Origin: Phenylobacterium haematophilum
Lineage (GTDB): Bacteria > Pseudomonadota > Alphaproteobacteria > Caulobacterales > Caulobacteraceae
Direction: 5' to 3'
DNA: 64,000 nt
Assembly: GCF_014196295.1 (NCBI RefSeq)
Contig: NZ_JACIDK010000007.1
Location: 124,001-188,000 of the forward strand
The stretch's first letter is position 1. Each line of letters starts with the position of its first letter. A program made the position numbers and the translations under genes. Shown here piece after piece: positions 45,465-53,536 of this stretch. The notes below the pieces were generated by a model. It was not told where the DNA came from, made no database searches, and saw nothing but the letters and a program-made list of their open reading frames with translations.

Positions 45465-47270
45465 TTAGCGATCCCCGGCCGGCACGCTACGGCCTTTGCG
45501 GGCGGCGCGCCTGTGGAATCGGTCGGGCGCGACGAGCTCGGCCAGCGGCGCAGGCAGCGGCGAGGGCGCGCCGAGCGCCTGGGCGGCCACGTGTTCGGCC
45601 AACAACGGCGCCAGGCAGAACCCGCGTGAGCCAAGCCCGCCAAGCACGTAGACGCCCTCCAGGCCGGGCGCCGGCCCCGCCAGCGGCAGATGATCCGGGG
45701 TGGTGGCGCGGACCGAGGCGCGGCCCTGCAGGTCGGCGGAACTCAAGCCGGCGGCGAGACGGGGCAGGGCGGCGGCCAGGGTGGCGAGGTTGCGGCCGTG
45801 ATCGTCGTCGCGGACGTCGGTCGCGGTCTCGCCGCGGTCGTGGGTGGCGCCGAACAGCAGGCCCGTGCGGGTCGGGACGGCATAACCGCCCCAGGCCGCG
45901 GCCTGAGCGGTCGTCGCAGCATCGGTCCAGCTTGCCTGGCCGCGCACCGGCGCTATCGGCAGGCCGTCCAGCAACGCGCCGATTGCGGGACCTATCGTCA
46001 GGATTACCGCGTCAGCTTCCACAATCACGCCGTCGGCGGCGTCCCACAGCGTCCAGCCGGACGCGCCGGGGGCGATCCGCGCGACCCGGGCGCGACGTAT
46101 GGGGCCTGTCCAGGCGGTCAGGACGCCGACTGGCTCGATGACCAGCGCTTTCGTCAGGTCTAGGGCCGTGCCGATAGACGGCTCGCCCAGGCGGACGCCG
46201 GCCGCGGCGGCGTCGAGCGGGACCAGAGCGTCGGGTTCGAAGATGTCGGAGGCGGCGATCTTGTCGAAGCGAGCGACGTCGCGGTCTTCCCCGGCGATCT
46301 GCAGCACGCCGCGGGCGAGGACAGCGTCCGGCAGGGCCTCATAGAGCCGCTTTGCGCGGCCGAACGCCTGAGCGAACAGCCGGGCCAGCGGGCCGAGGCC
46401 GGCGTCGAGCCGCGGCGTCACCAGGGCGGCGGGGTTGCCGGACGCCCCGGCGCCGGGGCCGACGGCGTCGAGCACGATCGGCGCGCATCCGAGCGCACGC
46501 AAGGCGCGGGCGGCGCTGGCCCCGGCGATCCCGGCCCCTACGACGGCGACGCGGGGAAGGTCGCGGGGGAGGGGTGCGCCGGGCATCCGAGCCTCCAGCC
46601 GCTCCCGCTTGCGGCCAAAGCCGGGGCGCTTGTCGACCGCGAAGCCGGCGGCGGCCAGACCGCGGCGCACGGCCCCGGCGACGGTGAAGGTGGCGGCGCG
46701 TGCGCCGGGGGCCGAGCGGGCGGCGACGAGGGCGAGGATCTCGTCTCGCCACATGGCCGGGTTCAGGGCAGGTGAGAAACCGTCGAGGAACCAGGCGTCG
46801 GCCTGTCCGGACCACTCGGAGAGCGCGGCTTCGACGTCCATGACCGCCAGGTCGATGGTCGCGGAGACTTCCGGGAGGTCGATTCGATGGAAGCCGCGGG
46901 CGCGGCCGGGCCAGCGGGCGACCAGCAGGGCCGCCAGGTCAGCGAGCTCCGGCCAGCGGGCCAGGGCGCGGGCGGCCTCTTCGGCGGTGATCGGATGGGC
47001 CTCGACGCTGAAAACGTGGAGATGCGCGCCGGACGGGGCATGTGTCCGCCAGAGGTCCAGCAAGGCCAGGATGTTGAGGCCGGTGCCGAAGCCCAGCTCG
47101 CCGACCGTGAAGCGTGTGCGACCAGTCCAGGCGCCCGGCAGGCCGCAGCCTTGCAGGAACACTGCCCGGGTCTCGGCTAGGCCATCCTCGACCGAGAAAT
47201 ACACGTCGCCGTAAAGTCGCGAACGCGGCTGACCGTCGTCGGTCCAGGCGAGGGGAGATTCGTCGCTCAT
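45465..47270 (-). CDS. mnmC: Bifunctional tRNA mnm5s2U34 synthesis protein MnmC
   Basis: 601 residues. N-terminal SAM methyltransferase (MnmD part: FTVGELGFGTGLNILALLDLW, VMDVEAALSEWSGQADAWFLDGFSPALNPAMW) and C-terminal FAD oxidoreductase (VAVVGAGIAGASAARALRALG, GLGSRGFCLAPLLAEHVAAQ). Finishes the wobble uridine modification by removing the carboxymethyl group and then methylating. Both domains are complete. Lies 12 bp upstream of the lipoprotein gene on the same strand. Confidence 0.94.
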   Translation of the reverse strand: MSDESPLAWTDDGQPRSRLYGDVYFSVEDGLAETRAVFLQGCGLPGAWTGRTRFTVGELGFGTGLNILALLDLWRTHAPSGAHLHVFSVEAHPITAEEAARALARWPELADLAALLVARWPGRARGFHRIDLPEVSATIDLAVMDVEAALSEWSGQADAWFLDGFSPALNPAMWRDEILALVAARSAPGARAATFTVAGAVRRGLAAAGFAVDKRPGFGRKRERLEARMPGAPLPRDLPRVAVVGAGIAGASAARALRALGCAPIVLDAVGPGAGASGNPAALVTPRLDAGLGPLARLFAQAFGRAKRLYEALPDAVLARGVLQIAGEDRDVARFDKIAASDIFEPDALVPLDAAAAGVRLGEPSIGTALDLTKALVIEPVGVLTAWTGPIRRARVARIAPGASGWTLWDAADGVIVEADAVILTIGPAIGALLDGLPIAPVRGQASWTDAATTAQAAAWGGYAVPTRTGLLFGATHDRGETATDVRDDDHGRNLATLAAALPRLAAGLSSADLQGRASVRATTPDHLPLAGPAPGLEGVYVLGGLGSRGFCLAPLLAEHVAAQALGAPSPLPAPLAELVAPDRFHRRAARKGRSVPAGDR

Positions 47271-47288
47271 CGCGCCGTTATAACGCGC

Positions 47289-47320
47289 AAAAGAAAAGGG
47301 CCGCCCGTGAGGACGGCCCT
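47289..47320 (-). terminator. Terminator of the alanine-heptad lipoprotein gene
   Basis: On the minus strand AGGGCCGTCC / GGGCGGCCCT (one mismatch) with TCAC loop, then TTTTCTTTT. Confidence 0.8.
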
Positions 47321-47351
47321 TCGCTTAAGAACGCGGATGCGTTCGTAAGAC

Positions 47352-47660
47352 TTACTTCGCGGCCGGAGCGGCGGCGGCGTCGGCAGCCGGAGCAGCCGGA
47401 GCAGCAGCGGCGGCAGCGGCGTCGGCCGGAGCAGCAGCGGCGGCGGCGGTCGCGTCGCCAGCGGCCTTCGTGGCGTCGGCAGCGGCGTCGGCGGCGGTGG
47501 CGGCGGCGTCGGTCGCGGTGGCGGCGGCGTCGGTCGCGGTTTCGGCGGTGGCTTCGGCGGTGTCAGCGGCCTTTTCAGCCGGCTTGCCGCAGGCGGCGAC
47601 GGACAGAGCGGCGACGGCGGCGCCGGCGACGAGCAGCTTGCGAAGGATTTCGGTGGTCAT
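47352..47660 (-). CDS. Alanine-heptad lipoprotein ending in Lys (Lpp-like layout)
   Basis: 102 residues. Signal peptide with lipobox V-A-A-C24; mature part almost only Ala, Asp, Thr, Glu, Lys, Pro. Residues 29-77 read as seven consecutive heptads (EKAADTA, EATAETA, TDAAATA twice, ADAAADA, TKAAGDA, TAAAAAA), an alanine-coil pattern, followed by an Ala/Pro tail with C-terminal Lys. Braun lipoprotein has the same plan (lipid anchor, alanine-rich coil, terminal Lys linked to peptidoglycan), though sequence similarity is not claimed. Strong AGGGAC site and a terminator suggest a well-expressed single gene. Confidence 0.7.
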   Translation of the reverse strand: MTTEILRKLLVAGAAVAALSVAACGKPAEKAADTAEATAETATDAAATATDAAATAADAAADATKAAGDATAAAAAAPADAAAAAAAPAAPAADAAAAPAAK

Positions 47661-47919
47661 GTCCCTGGGTCCCCTGGAAACGGAGGTTAGAAGCGGCCCA
47701 GCGAGGCGACCCTTGCGGGAACACTCGCTGCGCTGCTTCGGAATATGCCCGGCTTGGCGCTCAGGGCAAGGCTTTAATTCACGCCCTCGTGATCACTTTT
47801 GCAACCCTTGCCCCCATCCCCCCTAAAACCAAAGGCTTCGCGGGTGTTGTCGAACCGCGCGTCAATGTGGTTTCGAGGGGAGGGCCGGCCCAGATCGGCG
47901 GTCGGCGGAGGGTTTTGCG

Positions 47920-48798
47920 ATGGAATCGGCTTTGGCGGAGGCGCCGCGCGCGCGCCTGATCGAGTTGAAGGAACGCGGCGGCGCGATGGCGGCGCTGGAC
48001 TTCGGCGATCCCAGCCGCGCGGTCGACGTCGTCTTCGTGCACGCCAATGGCTTCAATGCGCGCACCTATCGCACAATTCTGGCGCCGCTGGCTCGGGACC
48101 TGAGGGTCCTCGCGATCGACCAGCGCGGGCACGGCCGCTCCACCCTGCCAGCCGACACCGTCGGGCGGACCTCGTGGAACGGCCTGCGCGACGACCTGCT
48201 CGCGCTGCTGGAGACGCTGAACATCCGCGATGTGGTGCTGGCGGGCCACTCGATGGGCGGCACCGCCTGCGTGTTGGCCCAGGCGCTTGCCGCCGACCGC
48301 GTGCGCCGCGTGGTGCTGTTCGATCCGGTGGTGATGCCGGCGGCCGGACCGGTCGATCCGAGCCAGGTGAGCAACTCCCCGCTGGTGCAGGGCGCTTTGC
48401 GTCGCCGGTCGGTGTTCCCCGACAAGGCCTCGGTGGTCGCCGCCTACACCGGCCGCGGCGCGTTCCGGACCTGGCAGAGCCAGATGCTGGCCGACTATGT
48501 CGCCGACGGCTTCCGTGAGCGTGAAGACGGCCAGGTCGAGCTGTCCTGCGCGCCGGAGTGGGAGGCGTCGAACTTCGCCTCGCACGCCCACGACACCTGG
48601 GGCGCCTTCGAGCAGGCCCAGGTCCCGATTCGGATCTTGCGGGCCGAGGAGGGGTCCACCTGCCGTGAGGATCCGAAGCTAGACGCCCTGGTCGCGGCCG
48701 GACGCATCCAGGTCGAGACGGTGCCCGGCACGAGCCACTTCCTGCCGATGGAACGGCCGGACCTGATCGCCTCGGCGTTGCGGGCCGCCGTGGCCTAG
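47920..48798 (+). CDS. Alpha/beta hydrolase
   Basis: 292 residues. Oxyanion strand VVFVHANGFNARTY, D-Q-R-G-H-G-R-S, nucleophile elbow GHS111MGG, and C-terminal His in GTSHFLPME. Classic esterase/epoxide-hydrolase-like fold; the Ser nucleophile rules out epoxide hydrolases (Asp). Substrate unknown. Stop overlaps the convergent thioesterase gene by 4 bases. Confidence 0.88.
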   Translation: MESALAEAPRARLIELKERGGAMAALDFGDPSRAVDVVFVHANGFNARTYRTILAPLARDLRVLAIDQRGHGRSTLPADTVGRTSWNGLRDDLLALLETLNIRDVVLAGHSMGGTACVLAQALAADRVRRVVLFDPVVMPAAGPVDPSQVSNSPLVQGALRRRSVFPDKASVVAAYTGRGAFRTWQSQMLADYVADGFREREDGQVELSCAPEWEASNFASHAHDTWGAFEQAQVPIRILRAEEGSTCREDPKLDALVAAGRIQVETVPGTSHFLPMERPDLIASALRAAVA

Positions 48799-49721
48799 AG
48801 CGCCAGGCCGTCGGGCGAGGCGGCGCGGAACGCCGCCTGCGCCTCTTCCGAGATGTCGACCACCTTGCGCCGGTCCAGGTCGAACGAGACCACGACCGCC
48901 TCGGCGCTGGCCCAGGGCCGGCCGCTCTGCGGATCGACCATCCAATGGATGACCCGCCGGGTGCGGGCGTCGCAGCCGGCGAAGCCGGAGCGCAGTTCGA
49001 CGCCGTCGCCGGCATGCGGCCAGTCGAGGTGCAGAACCCGATATTCGAGCACCGCCCCGCCGATCCGCGCTTCGGGATCACCGTCGGCCGGGCCGGGGCG
49101 GACGTCGCCGAACAGCCGCCCGACACCGTCCGAGACACGGCCGATGAAGAGTTCGGGCCGCATGCGGCCGAACACGTCGCACTCGGTCGGGCCGATGACG
49201 CCGAGGCCGATCCGCTTCAGGCCCAATTCGTCGGCGCGCGGCAGCGAGGCGGTGGCGACGACGGGGGAGAGGTCGATGCTGCGCGCAGCGGCGAAGGCCG
49301 GGACGTCGATCATAAATTCCGCAGCTCGTTCGCGCAGTCGCTGCGGCCAGGGGAAGGGACGCAGTTCGCGAGCCGTGGCGTGGTCGACGACCAGTTGGAA
49401 GGTCGCGGCCGGCTGGCCGTCGAGGTGACGGATGACCAGCAGCAGGCGCGCGTCGCACTCGCCGATCGCCACGACGCCGCCGGTCATGTGCAGCGAAGCG
49501 CCGGCCTTCGCTTCGCGCAGGAAGCGGATGTGCTGCTCGCGGACGACCAGGGTCGACTCGCCGTCGCGGGCGAAGGCGCGCGGCATGCCCAGTTGAGCGG
49601 CGAGTCCGGCCAGCCCCTCCTGGGCCTTGGCGACCCAGAAGCGGACGTTCATGTGCCCCATCTCGTCGCATTCCCAGGTGTTGACGCCGCCGCTCCACAC
49701 CTCGACGCCTTGTTCGGACAC
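48795..49721 (-). CDS. Double-hotdog acyl-CoA thioesterase
   Basis: 308 residues with two hotdog halves: VNTWECDEMGHMNVRFWVAKAQEGL near the N terminus and GVIGPTECDVFGRMRPELFIGRVSDGVG in the middle, each with the family's D/N-x-x-G-H/R-M motif. Resembles thioesterases fused or next to carnitine/3-hydroxyacyl-CoA metabolism. Hydrolyses an acyl-CoA; chain specificity unknown. Start ATG 49721. Confidence 0.85.
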   Translation of the reverse strand: MSEQGVEVWSGGVNTWECDEMGHMNVRFWVAKAQEGLAGLAAQLGMPRAFARDGESTLVVREQHIRFLREAKAGASLHMTGGVVAIGECDARLLLVIRHLDGQPAATFQLVVDHATARELRPFPWPQRLRERAAEFMIDVPAFAAARSIDLSPVVATASLPRADELGLKRIGLGVIGPTECDVFGRMRPELFIGRVSDGVGRLFGDVRPGPADGDPEARIGGAVLEYRVLHLDWPHAGDGVELRSGFAGCDARTRRVIHWMVDPQSGRPWASAEAVVVSFDLDRRKVVDISEEAQAAFRAASPDGLAL

Positions 49722-49846
49722 TGGACGCTCCCCCGACTTCGAAAACGGCGCGAACCTTAGGGGGTGAGGCCGGCGTGCGCCAGAAGGCTGGCCCTCGCGG
49801 CCGCAAGGCGTTAGGGGCTGGGAACCCTAGGCATTGTGAGGCTCAG

Positions 49847-50149
49847 ATGAGCGGCGACGAGTTCGTCTATGACGAGACCACCGGCGAATGGGTCAGCGCC
49901 GCCGAAGCGGCCGCCAACGCCAAGGCGGCCGGTCAGGTTGAGGTCCGCGACTCGGTCGGCAACCTGCTGGCCGACGGCGACAGCGTCACGCTGGTGAAGG
50001 ACCTGAAGGTCAAGGGCGCCGGCCAGACCCTGAAGCGCGGCACAGTGATCAAGTCGATCCGCCTGACCGGCGACGAGCAGGAAATCGACTGCCGGCACGA
50101 GGCGATCAAGGGCTTGGTGCTGCGCGCCGAGTTCGTCCGCAAGGTCTAG
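49847..50149 (+). CDS. YjdM/PhnA-family protein lacking the zinc ribbon
   Basis: 100 residues. The C-terminal part (VRDSVGNLLADGDSVTLVKDLKVKGAGQTLKRGTVIKSIRLTGDEQEIDC) is clearly YjdM (PhnA). The normal N-terminal C-x2-C zinc ribbon is replaced by DEFVYDETTGEWVSA, with no Cys. YjdM's role is unclear despite its historical link to phosphonates. ATG 49847; an upstream in-frame ATG (49775) gives a poor extension. Confidence 0.85.
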   Translation: MSGDEFVYDETTGEWVSAAEAAANAKAAGQVEVRDSVGNLLADGDSVTLVKDLKVKGAGQTLKRGTVIKSIRLTGDEQEIDCRHEAIKGLVLRAEFVRKV

Positions 50150-50346
50150 TCGCGCTTGCCCTCGGCCGGATCTCCGGCTGAGCCCATGTGGCCGCCCGGC
50201 GGGGCGTCGGTGTCGAAGCTGCGAGGTTCCGGATAGCGGTCGGCGCCGGCGTTGTCCTTGGCGGCGTCGAGCGGCTGGGCGTCGTTCCTGCGGCGACCTT
50301 CGCTCTGCAGGCGCTTTCCGCTCTCGGGGTCCTGACGGTTTGGCAT
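50146..50346 (-). CDS. Hypothetical small hydrophilic protein
   Basis: 66 residues, rich in Asp, Arg, Gly, Pro (MPNRQDPESGKRLQSEGRRR...), probably disordered. Strong GGAAGGAG site 7 bases before ATG 50346. No family recognised; similar short acidic-basic proteins are common in Caulobacterales. Stop overlaps the YjdM gene stop by 4 bases. Confidence 0.6.
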   Translation of the reverse strand: MPNRQDPESGKRLQSEGRRRNDAQPLDAAKDNAGADRYPEPRSFDTDAPPGGHMGSAGDPAEGKRD

Positions 50347-50461
50347 GGCGGTCTCCTTCCAGGGGGAAATCGCCGCCGTCCGCCGATGTTCCGGCATCCG
50401 AGCGCCCATGGCGCCCGTATTCCTCACATGGCAAGGTCACGCTCGACCTGAGGGACGCCCG

Positions 50462-51274
50462 ATGCCCGATGCGGACAACCACACACGGATCGTGCGCCGC
50501 CACGGCCTGACGACGCGGCTGACCCACTGGATCAATGCGGCCGCGCTCCTCGTGCTGCTGCTGAGCGGCCTGCAGATCTTCAACGCCCATCCGGCGCTCT
50601 ACTGGGGCGACGTCTCGACCTTCGCCCGGCCGTGGATCTCGATGTTCGCCGCCGAGCGCGGCGGCGAAGCGATCGGGGTCACCAAGATCGGGTCCGCCTA
50701 TGTCGAGACCACCGGCGTGTTCGGCTTTTCCGGCAACGAAGTGCGCGGGTTTCCGTCCTGGGCGACGCTGCCCAGCTATCGCAGCCTGGCCGACGGGCGG
50801 CGCTGGCATTTCGCCTTCGCCTGGCTCTTCGTACTGAACGGGCTGGTCTATCTGGGCGCGGGCCTGATCGGCGGCCACTTCCGCCGCGACCTGCTGCCGA
50901 GCCGCGACCAGCTGTCGCTACGCCATCTGCTAGCCGAGGTCGCCGACCATGCCCGGTTGCGGTTCGCCAAGGGCGAGGCGGCGCGTCGATACAATGCGCT
51001 TCAGAAGCTGGCCTATCTGGCGGTCATCTTCGTGCTGCTGCCGATGATGGTGCTGACCGGCCTGTCGATGTCTCCGGGCATGAACGCCGGCTTCCCGTGG
51101 CTGCCCGACCTGTTCGGCGGCCGGCAGTCTGCGCGCACGATCCACTTCATCACCGCCGGCTTGATCGTGGCGTTCGTCGTGGTCCACCTGGCCATGGTGC
51201 TGCTCTCGGGGCCCCTGAACGGGCTGCGGTCGATGATCACCGGCCGGTTCGCGATTCAGGAGGACGGACGATGA
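50462..51274 (+). CDS. Cytochrome b/b6-domain membrane protein
   Basis: 270 residues with four to five membrane helices. Candidate heme b ligands: His in RLTHWINA, WHFAFAW, TIHFITA and FVVVHLAM. Passes electrons across the inner membrane, most likely to the exported molybdenum protein encoded next (4-base ATGA overlap). ATG 50462 is chosen because homology starts at RRHGLTTRLTHW. Confidence 0.88.
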   Translation: MPDADNHTRIVRRHGLTTRLTHWINAAALLVLLLSGLQIFNAHPALYWGDVSTFARPWISMFAAERGGEAIGVTKIGSAYVETTGVFGFSGNEVRGFPSWATLPSYRSLADGRRWHFAFAWLFVLNGLVYLGAGLIGGHFRRDLLPSRDQLSLRHLLAEVADHARLRFAKGEAARRYNALQKLAYLAVIFVLLPMMVLTGLSMSPGMNAGFPWLPDLFGGRQSARTIHFITAGLIVAFVVVHLAMVLLSGPLNGLRSMITGRFAIQEDGR

Positions 51275-52041
51275 TCGACCGCCGCCGCTGGCTGTCGGGG
51301 ATGGCCGCCGCCGCGGCGGGGGCGCTCCTCGCCGGTTGCGATAAGCTGACGATGAATCCTGTCGTGCAGCAGGGCCTGGCCATGGCCGAGGGGCTGACGC
51401 GGCGTGCGCAGCGGCTGGTCGTCGACCGCAAGGCGCTGGCCCAGGAGTTCAGCCCAGCCGAGATCTCGCCGGACTTCCGCGCCAACGGCTCCACGTCGCC
51501 CGGCGATCCGGCCTACCGGGCTCTGGTCGAGTCCGGGTTCGCCGACTGGCGGCTGGTCGTCGACGGCCTGGTCGAACGGCCGCTGTCATTGAGCCTGGAC
51601 GAGTTGCGCGCCCAGCCGGCCCGCACCCAGATCACCCGCCACGACTGCGTCGAGGGCTGGTCGGCGATCGGCCAGTGGAGCGGCGCGCGGCTGGGGCCGC
51701 TGCTGGACCGAGCGGGGCTGAAGGAAGGCTCGCGCTACATTGTCTTCCACTGCGCCGACACCTTGGACCCGAACGCGCCGGCCGCCCTTGGCCGCTACTA
51801 TGAAAGCATCGACCTGATCGACGCCTATCACCCCCAGAGCATCCTAGCCTACGACATGAACGGCGCGCCGCTGGCCGTGAAGCACGGGGCGCCGGTGCGG
51901 CTGCGGGTCGAGCGCCAGCTTGGCTACAAGCACGCCAAGTACGTCATGCGCATCGAGGCGGTGGCCGACCTGGCCGGGATCGGCGGCGGCAAGGGCGGGT
52001 TCTGGGAAGACCGCGGCTATGAGTGGTACGCCGGGATCTGA
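51271..52041 (+). CDS. Molybdopterin-dependent oxidoreductase, Tat lipoprotein
   Basis: 256 residues of the sulfite oxidase fold. Twin-arginine signal DRRRWLSGMAAAAAGALLAGC with a lipobox ending at C23, so the protein should be Tat-exported and lipid-anchored. Mo-cofactor ligand C126 in TRHDCVEGWS; further conserved FHCADTL and YKHAKYV. It plays the role MsrP plays with MsrQ or sulfite dehydrogenases with their cytochromes, but its partner is a different cytochrome b. Substrate unknown (sulfite or oxidised sulfur compounds are possible). Confidence 0.88.
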   Translation: MIDRRRWLSGMAAAAAGALLAGCDKLTMNPVVQQGLAMAEGLTRRAQRLVVDRKALAQEFSPAEISPDFRANGSTSPGDPAYRALVESGFADWRLVVDGLVERPLSLSLDELRAQPARTQITRHDCVEGWSAIGQWSGARLGPLLDRAGLKEGSRYIVFHCADTLDPNAPAALGRYYESIDLIDAYHPQSILAYDMNGAPLAVKHGAPVRLRVERQLGYKHAKYVMRIEAVADLAGIGGGKGGFWEDRGYEWYAGI

Positions 52042-52118
52042 GCCGCGGAATTGACATCCGCGCCGGAAAATCCCGAACTGAGCGTGCGGGGGCGGGCCCT
52101 GCCAGCAGGACGATGACC

Positions 52119-52577
52119 ATGAACGCCGTGATCGCTGCAGGCGCCGGCTTTCTCGCCGCGGTGCTGTGGATCGACCTGACCTTCGACGTGCAGATCCAGC
52201 GCCGAGGGCCGGACCGCGCGCCGGACGAGGTGCTGGCTTCGCTCGCACCCTACTACCGGCGGGTGACGACCGGGGCCTGGCCGATGAACTGGCTGACGCC
52301 GTCGGTGCTGGCCCTGACCCTCGCGGGGATTCTGATCCAGATGCTCGAACGGGTGCAGCCGATCTGGGTCAGCGGCGCGTCGCTGGCGCTGGCGGCCGTC
52401 TCCATCGGGCTCGGGCTATGGCGCACCTGGCGCAACGCCGTGCGGCTGGGCCAGGCGGTGGACACGCCCGAGGTCCAGACCAAGCTGGCGGTGAACGTCT
52501 ATCGCGACCACCTGATCAGCCTGGCGGCGATGCTGGCGCTGGTCGGACTGCAGGTGGCGACCAGCTTTCCGTTCTAG
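52119..52577 (+). CDS. Hypothetical four-helix membrane protein
   Basis: 152 residues with hydrophobic helices at about 2-18, 60-78, 85-102 and 132-148. The charged loop contains RRGPDRAPDEVLASLAPYYRRVT. No family recognised with confidence. ATG 52119 is preferred because AGGA is 8 bases upstream; ATG 52113 is too close to it. Third on the plus strand after the cytochrome b/molybdoprotein pair, separated by about 77 bp, so co-transcription is possible. Confidence 0.68.
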   Translation: MNAVIAAGAGFLAAVLWIDLTFDVQIQRRGPDRAPDEVLASLAPYYRRVTTGAWPMNWLTPSVLALTLAGILIQMLERVQPIWVSGASLALAAVSIGLGLWRTWRNAVRLGQAVDTPEVQTKLAVNVYRDHLISLAAMLALVGLQVATSFPF

Positions 52578-52580
52578 GCC

Positions 52581-53366
52581 CTAGTTGTAGGGCGACTTGC
52601 CGATCAGCTCGGCCTCGGCCGCGCAGGCCGCGCCGTCGGGGACCTTGGCCGACTTGCGCAGGGCGGCGATCTCCTTGCGGGCGGCGTCCATGTCGGCGCG
52701 GAAGGCGGCCGAGCCGTGCAGGCCGGCGACGACGATCGAGCCGTTGGTGCGGCCGGCCTCGACCGCGCTCATGTTGTGCACCCCGCAGATCAGCCGGCTC
52801 TCGCCGAACGAGCGGGCGCGGGCGAGGATTTCGGTCGACCGCTCGGGGACCAGCTCGGCCAGGATCAGGCCGACCGTCCAGCCCCAGGTGGTGTGGCCGG
52901 AGGGATAGTCGGGGCTCTTGGCCAGGCCGTCTGTCTTGGCCACGCAGATGTCGCCCTCATCGATCAGGTAGGGGCGCTGGCGATTGTAGATGTCCTTCGG
53001 GTGGTTGACCGCGCGGCGCACGTCGTAGCGGGCGGTCATCAGGATCTTGGTCAGCTTGGGCGCGGTCTGCGGGGTCAGCTCCATGCCGATGGCGCAGCTC
53101 ATGTCCTTGACGATGGCGGCCTCGTCCGCGTCGGCGGTCGCCAGCGACCAGCGCGGGCTGTCCTTCAGCGAGCGCGTGGCCAGGAAGGCCGAGCGGTCGG
53201 CCTGGTAGCGGATCGTGCCCGGCGTCGGGGCCGGGGGCAGGATCTTGTAGCTGTCGGGGGCGGCGTCGCCGAGATAGCCGCTGGGTGCGGGCTGCTGCTC
53301 GGCGAGCGCGGTTCCGCCGACGGCGAGCGCGGCTGCGGCGGCGAGACTGATGACGATGCGGTTCAT
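52581..53366 (-). CDS. Class A non-specific acid phosphatase (PAP2 family), altered motif
   Basis: 261 residues with signal peptide (MNRIVISLAAAAALAVGGTALA). The phosphatase signature is K124-x6-R131-P132, P155-S-G-H158 and S190-R191-x5-H197. The Asp normally three residues past that His (H-x3-D) is Ala201 here (HNMSAVEAG versus the usual HWQSDVDAG), though the motif is otherwise intact. Periplasmic phosphomonoesterase by family; activity of this variant is uncertain. ATG 53366 starts the signal peptide. Confidence 0.88.
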   Translation of the reverse strand: MNRIVISLAAAAALAVGGTALAEQQPAPSGYLGDAAPDSYKILPPAPTPGTIRYQADRSAFLATRSLKDSPRWSLATADADEAAIVKDMSCAIGMELTPQTAPKLTKILMTARYDVRRAVNHPKDIYNRQRPYLIDEGDICVAKTDGLAKSPDYPSGHTTWGWTVGLILAELVPERSTEILARARSFGESRLICGVHNMSAVEAGRTNGSIVVAGLHGSAAFRADMDAARKEIAALRKSAKVPDGAACAAEAELIGKSPYN

Positions 53367-53495
53367 GACGACCCTCCCGAACTGCGAGCCGATCATGCGG
53401 AGCCGCGGGCGCGGTTCAAGCGGCAGATTCGCCGACGCTTCTATCTGGTGCGCGCTGGAGGATCGCTTCCAGCGCTACATGGGGGTGAACAGCCA

Positions 53496-53529
53496 AAGAA
53501 AAAACGGCGCTCCCGCAAGGAGCGCCGTT
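53496..53529 (-). terminator. Terminator of the deoxyhypusine-synthase-like gene
   Basis: On the minus strand AACGGCGCTCC / GGAGCGCCGTT with a short loop, followed by an uninterrupted run of seven or more T. Confidence 0.88.
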
Positions 53530-53536
53530 CGAAGAC

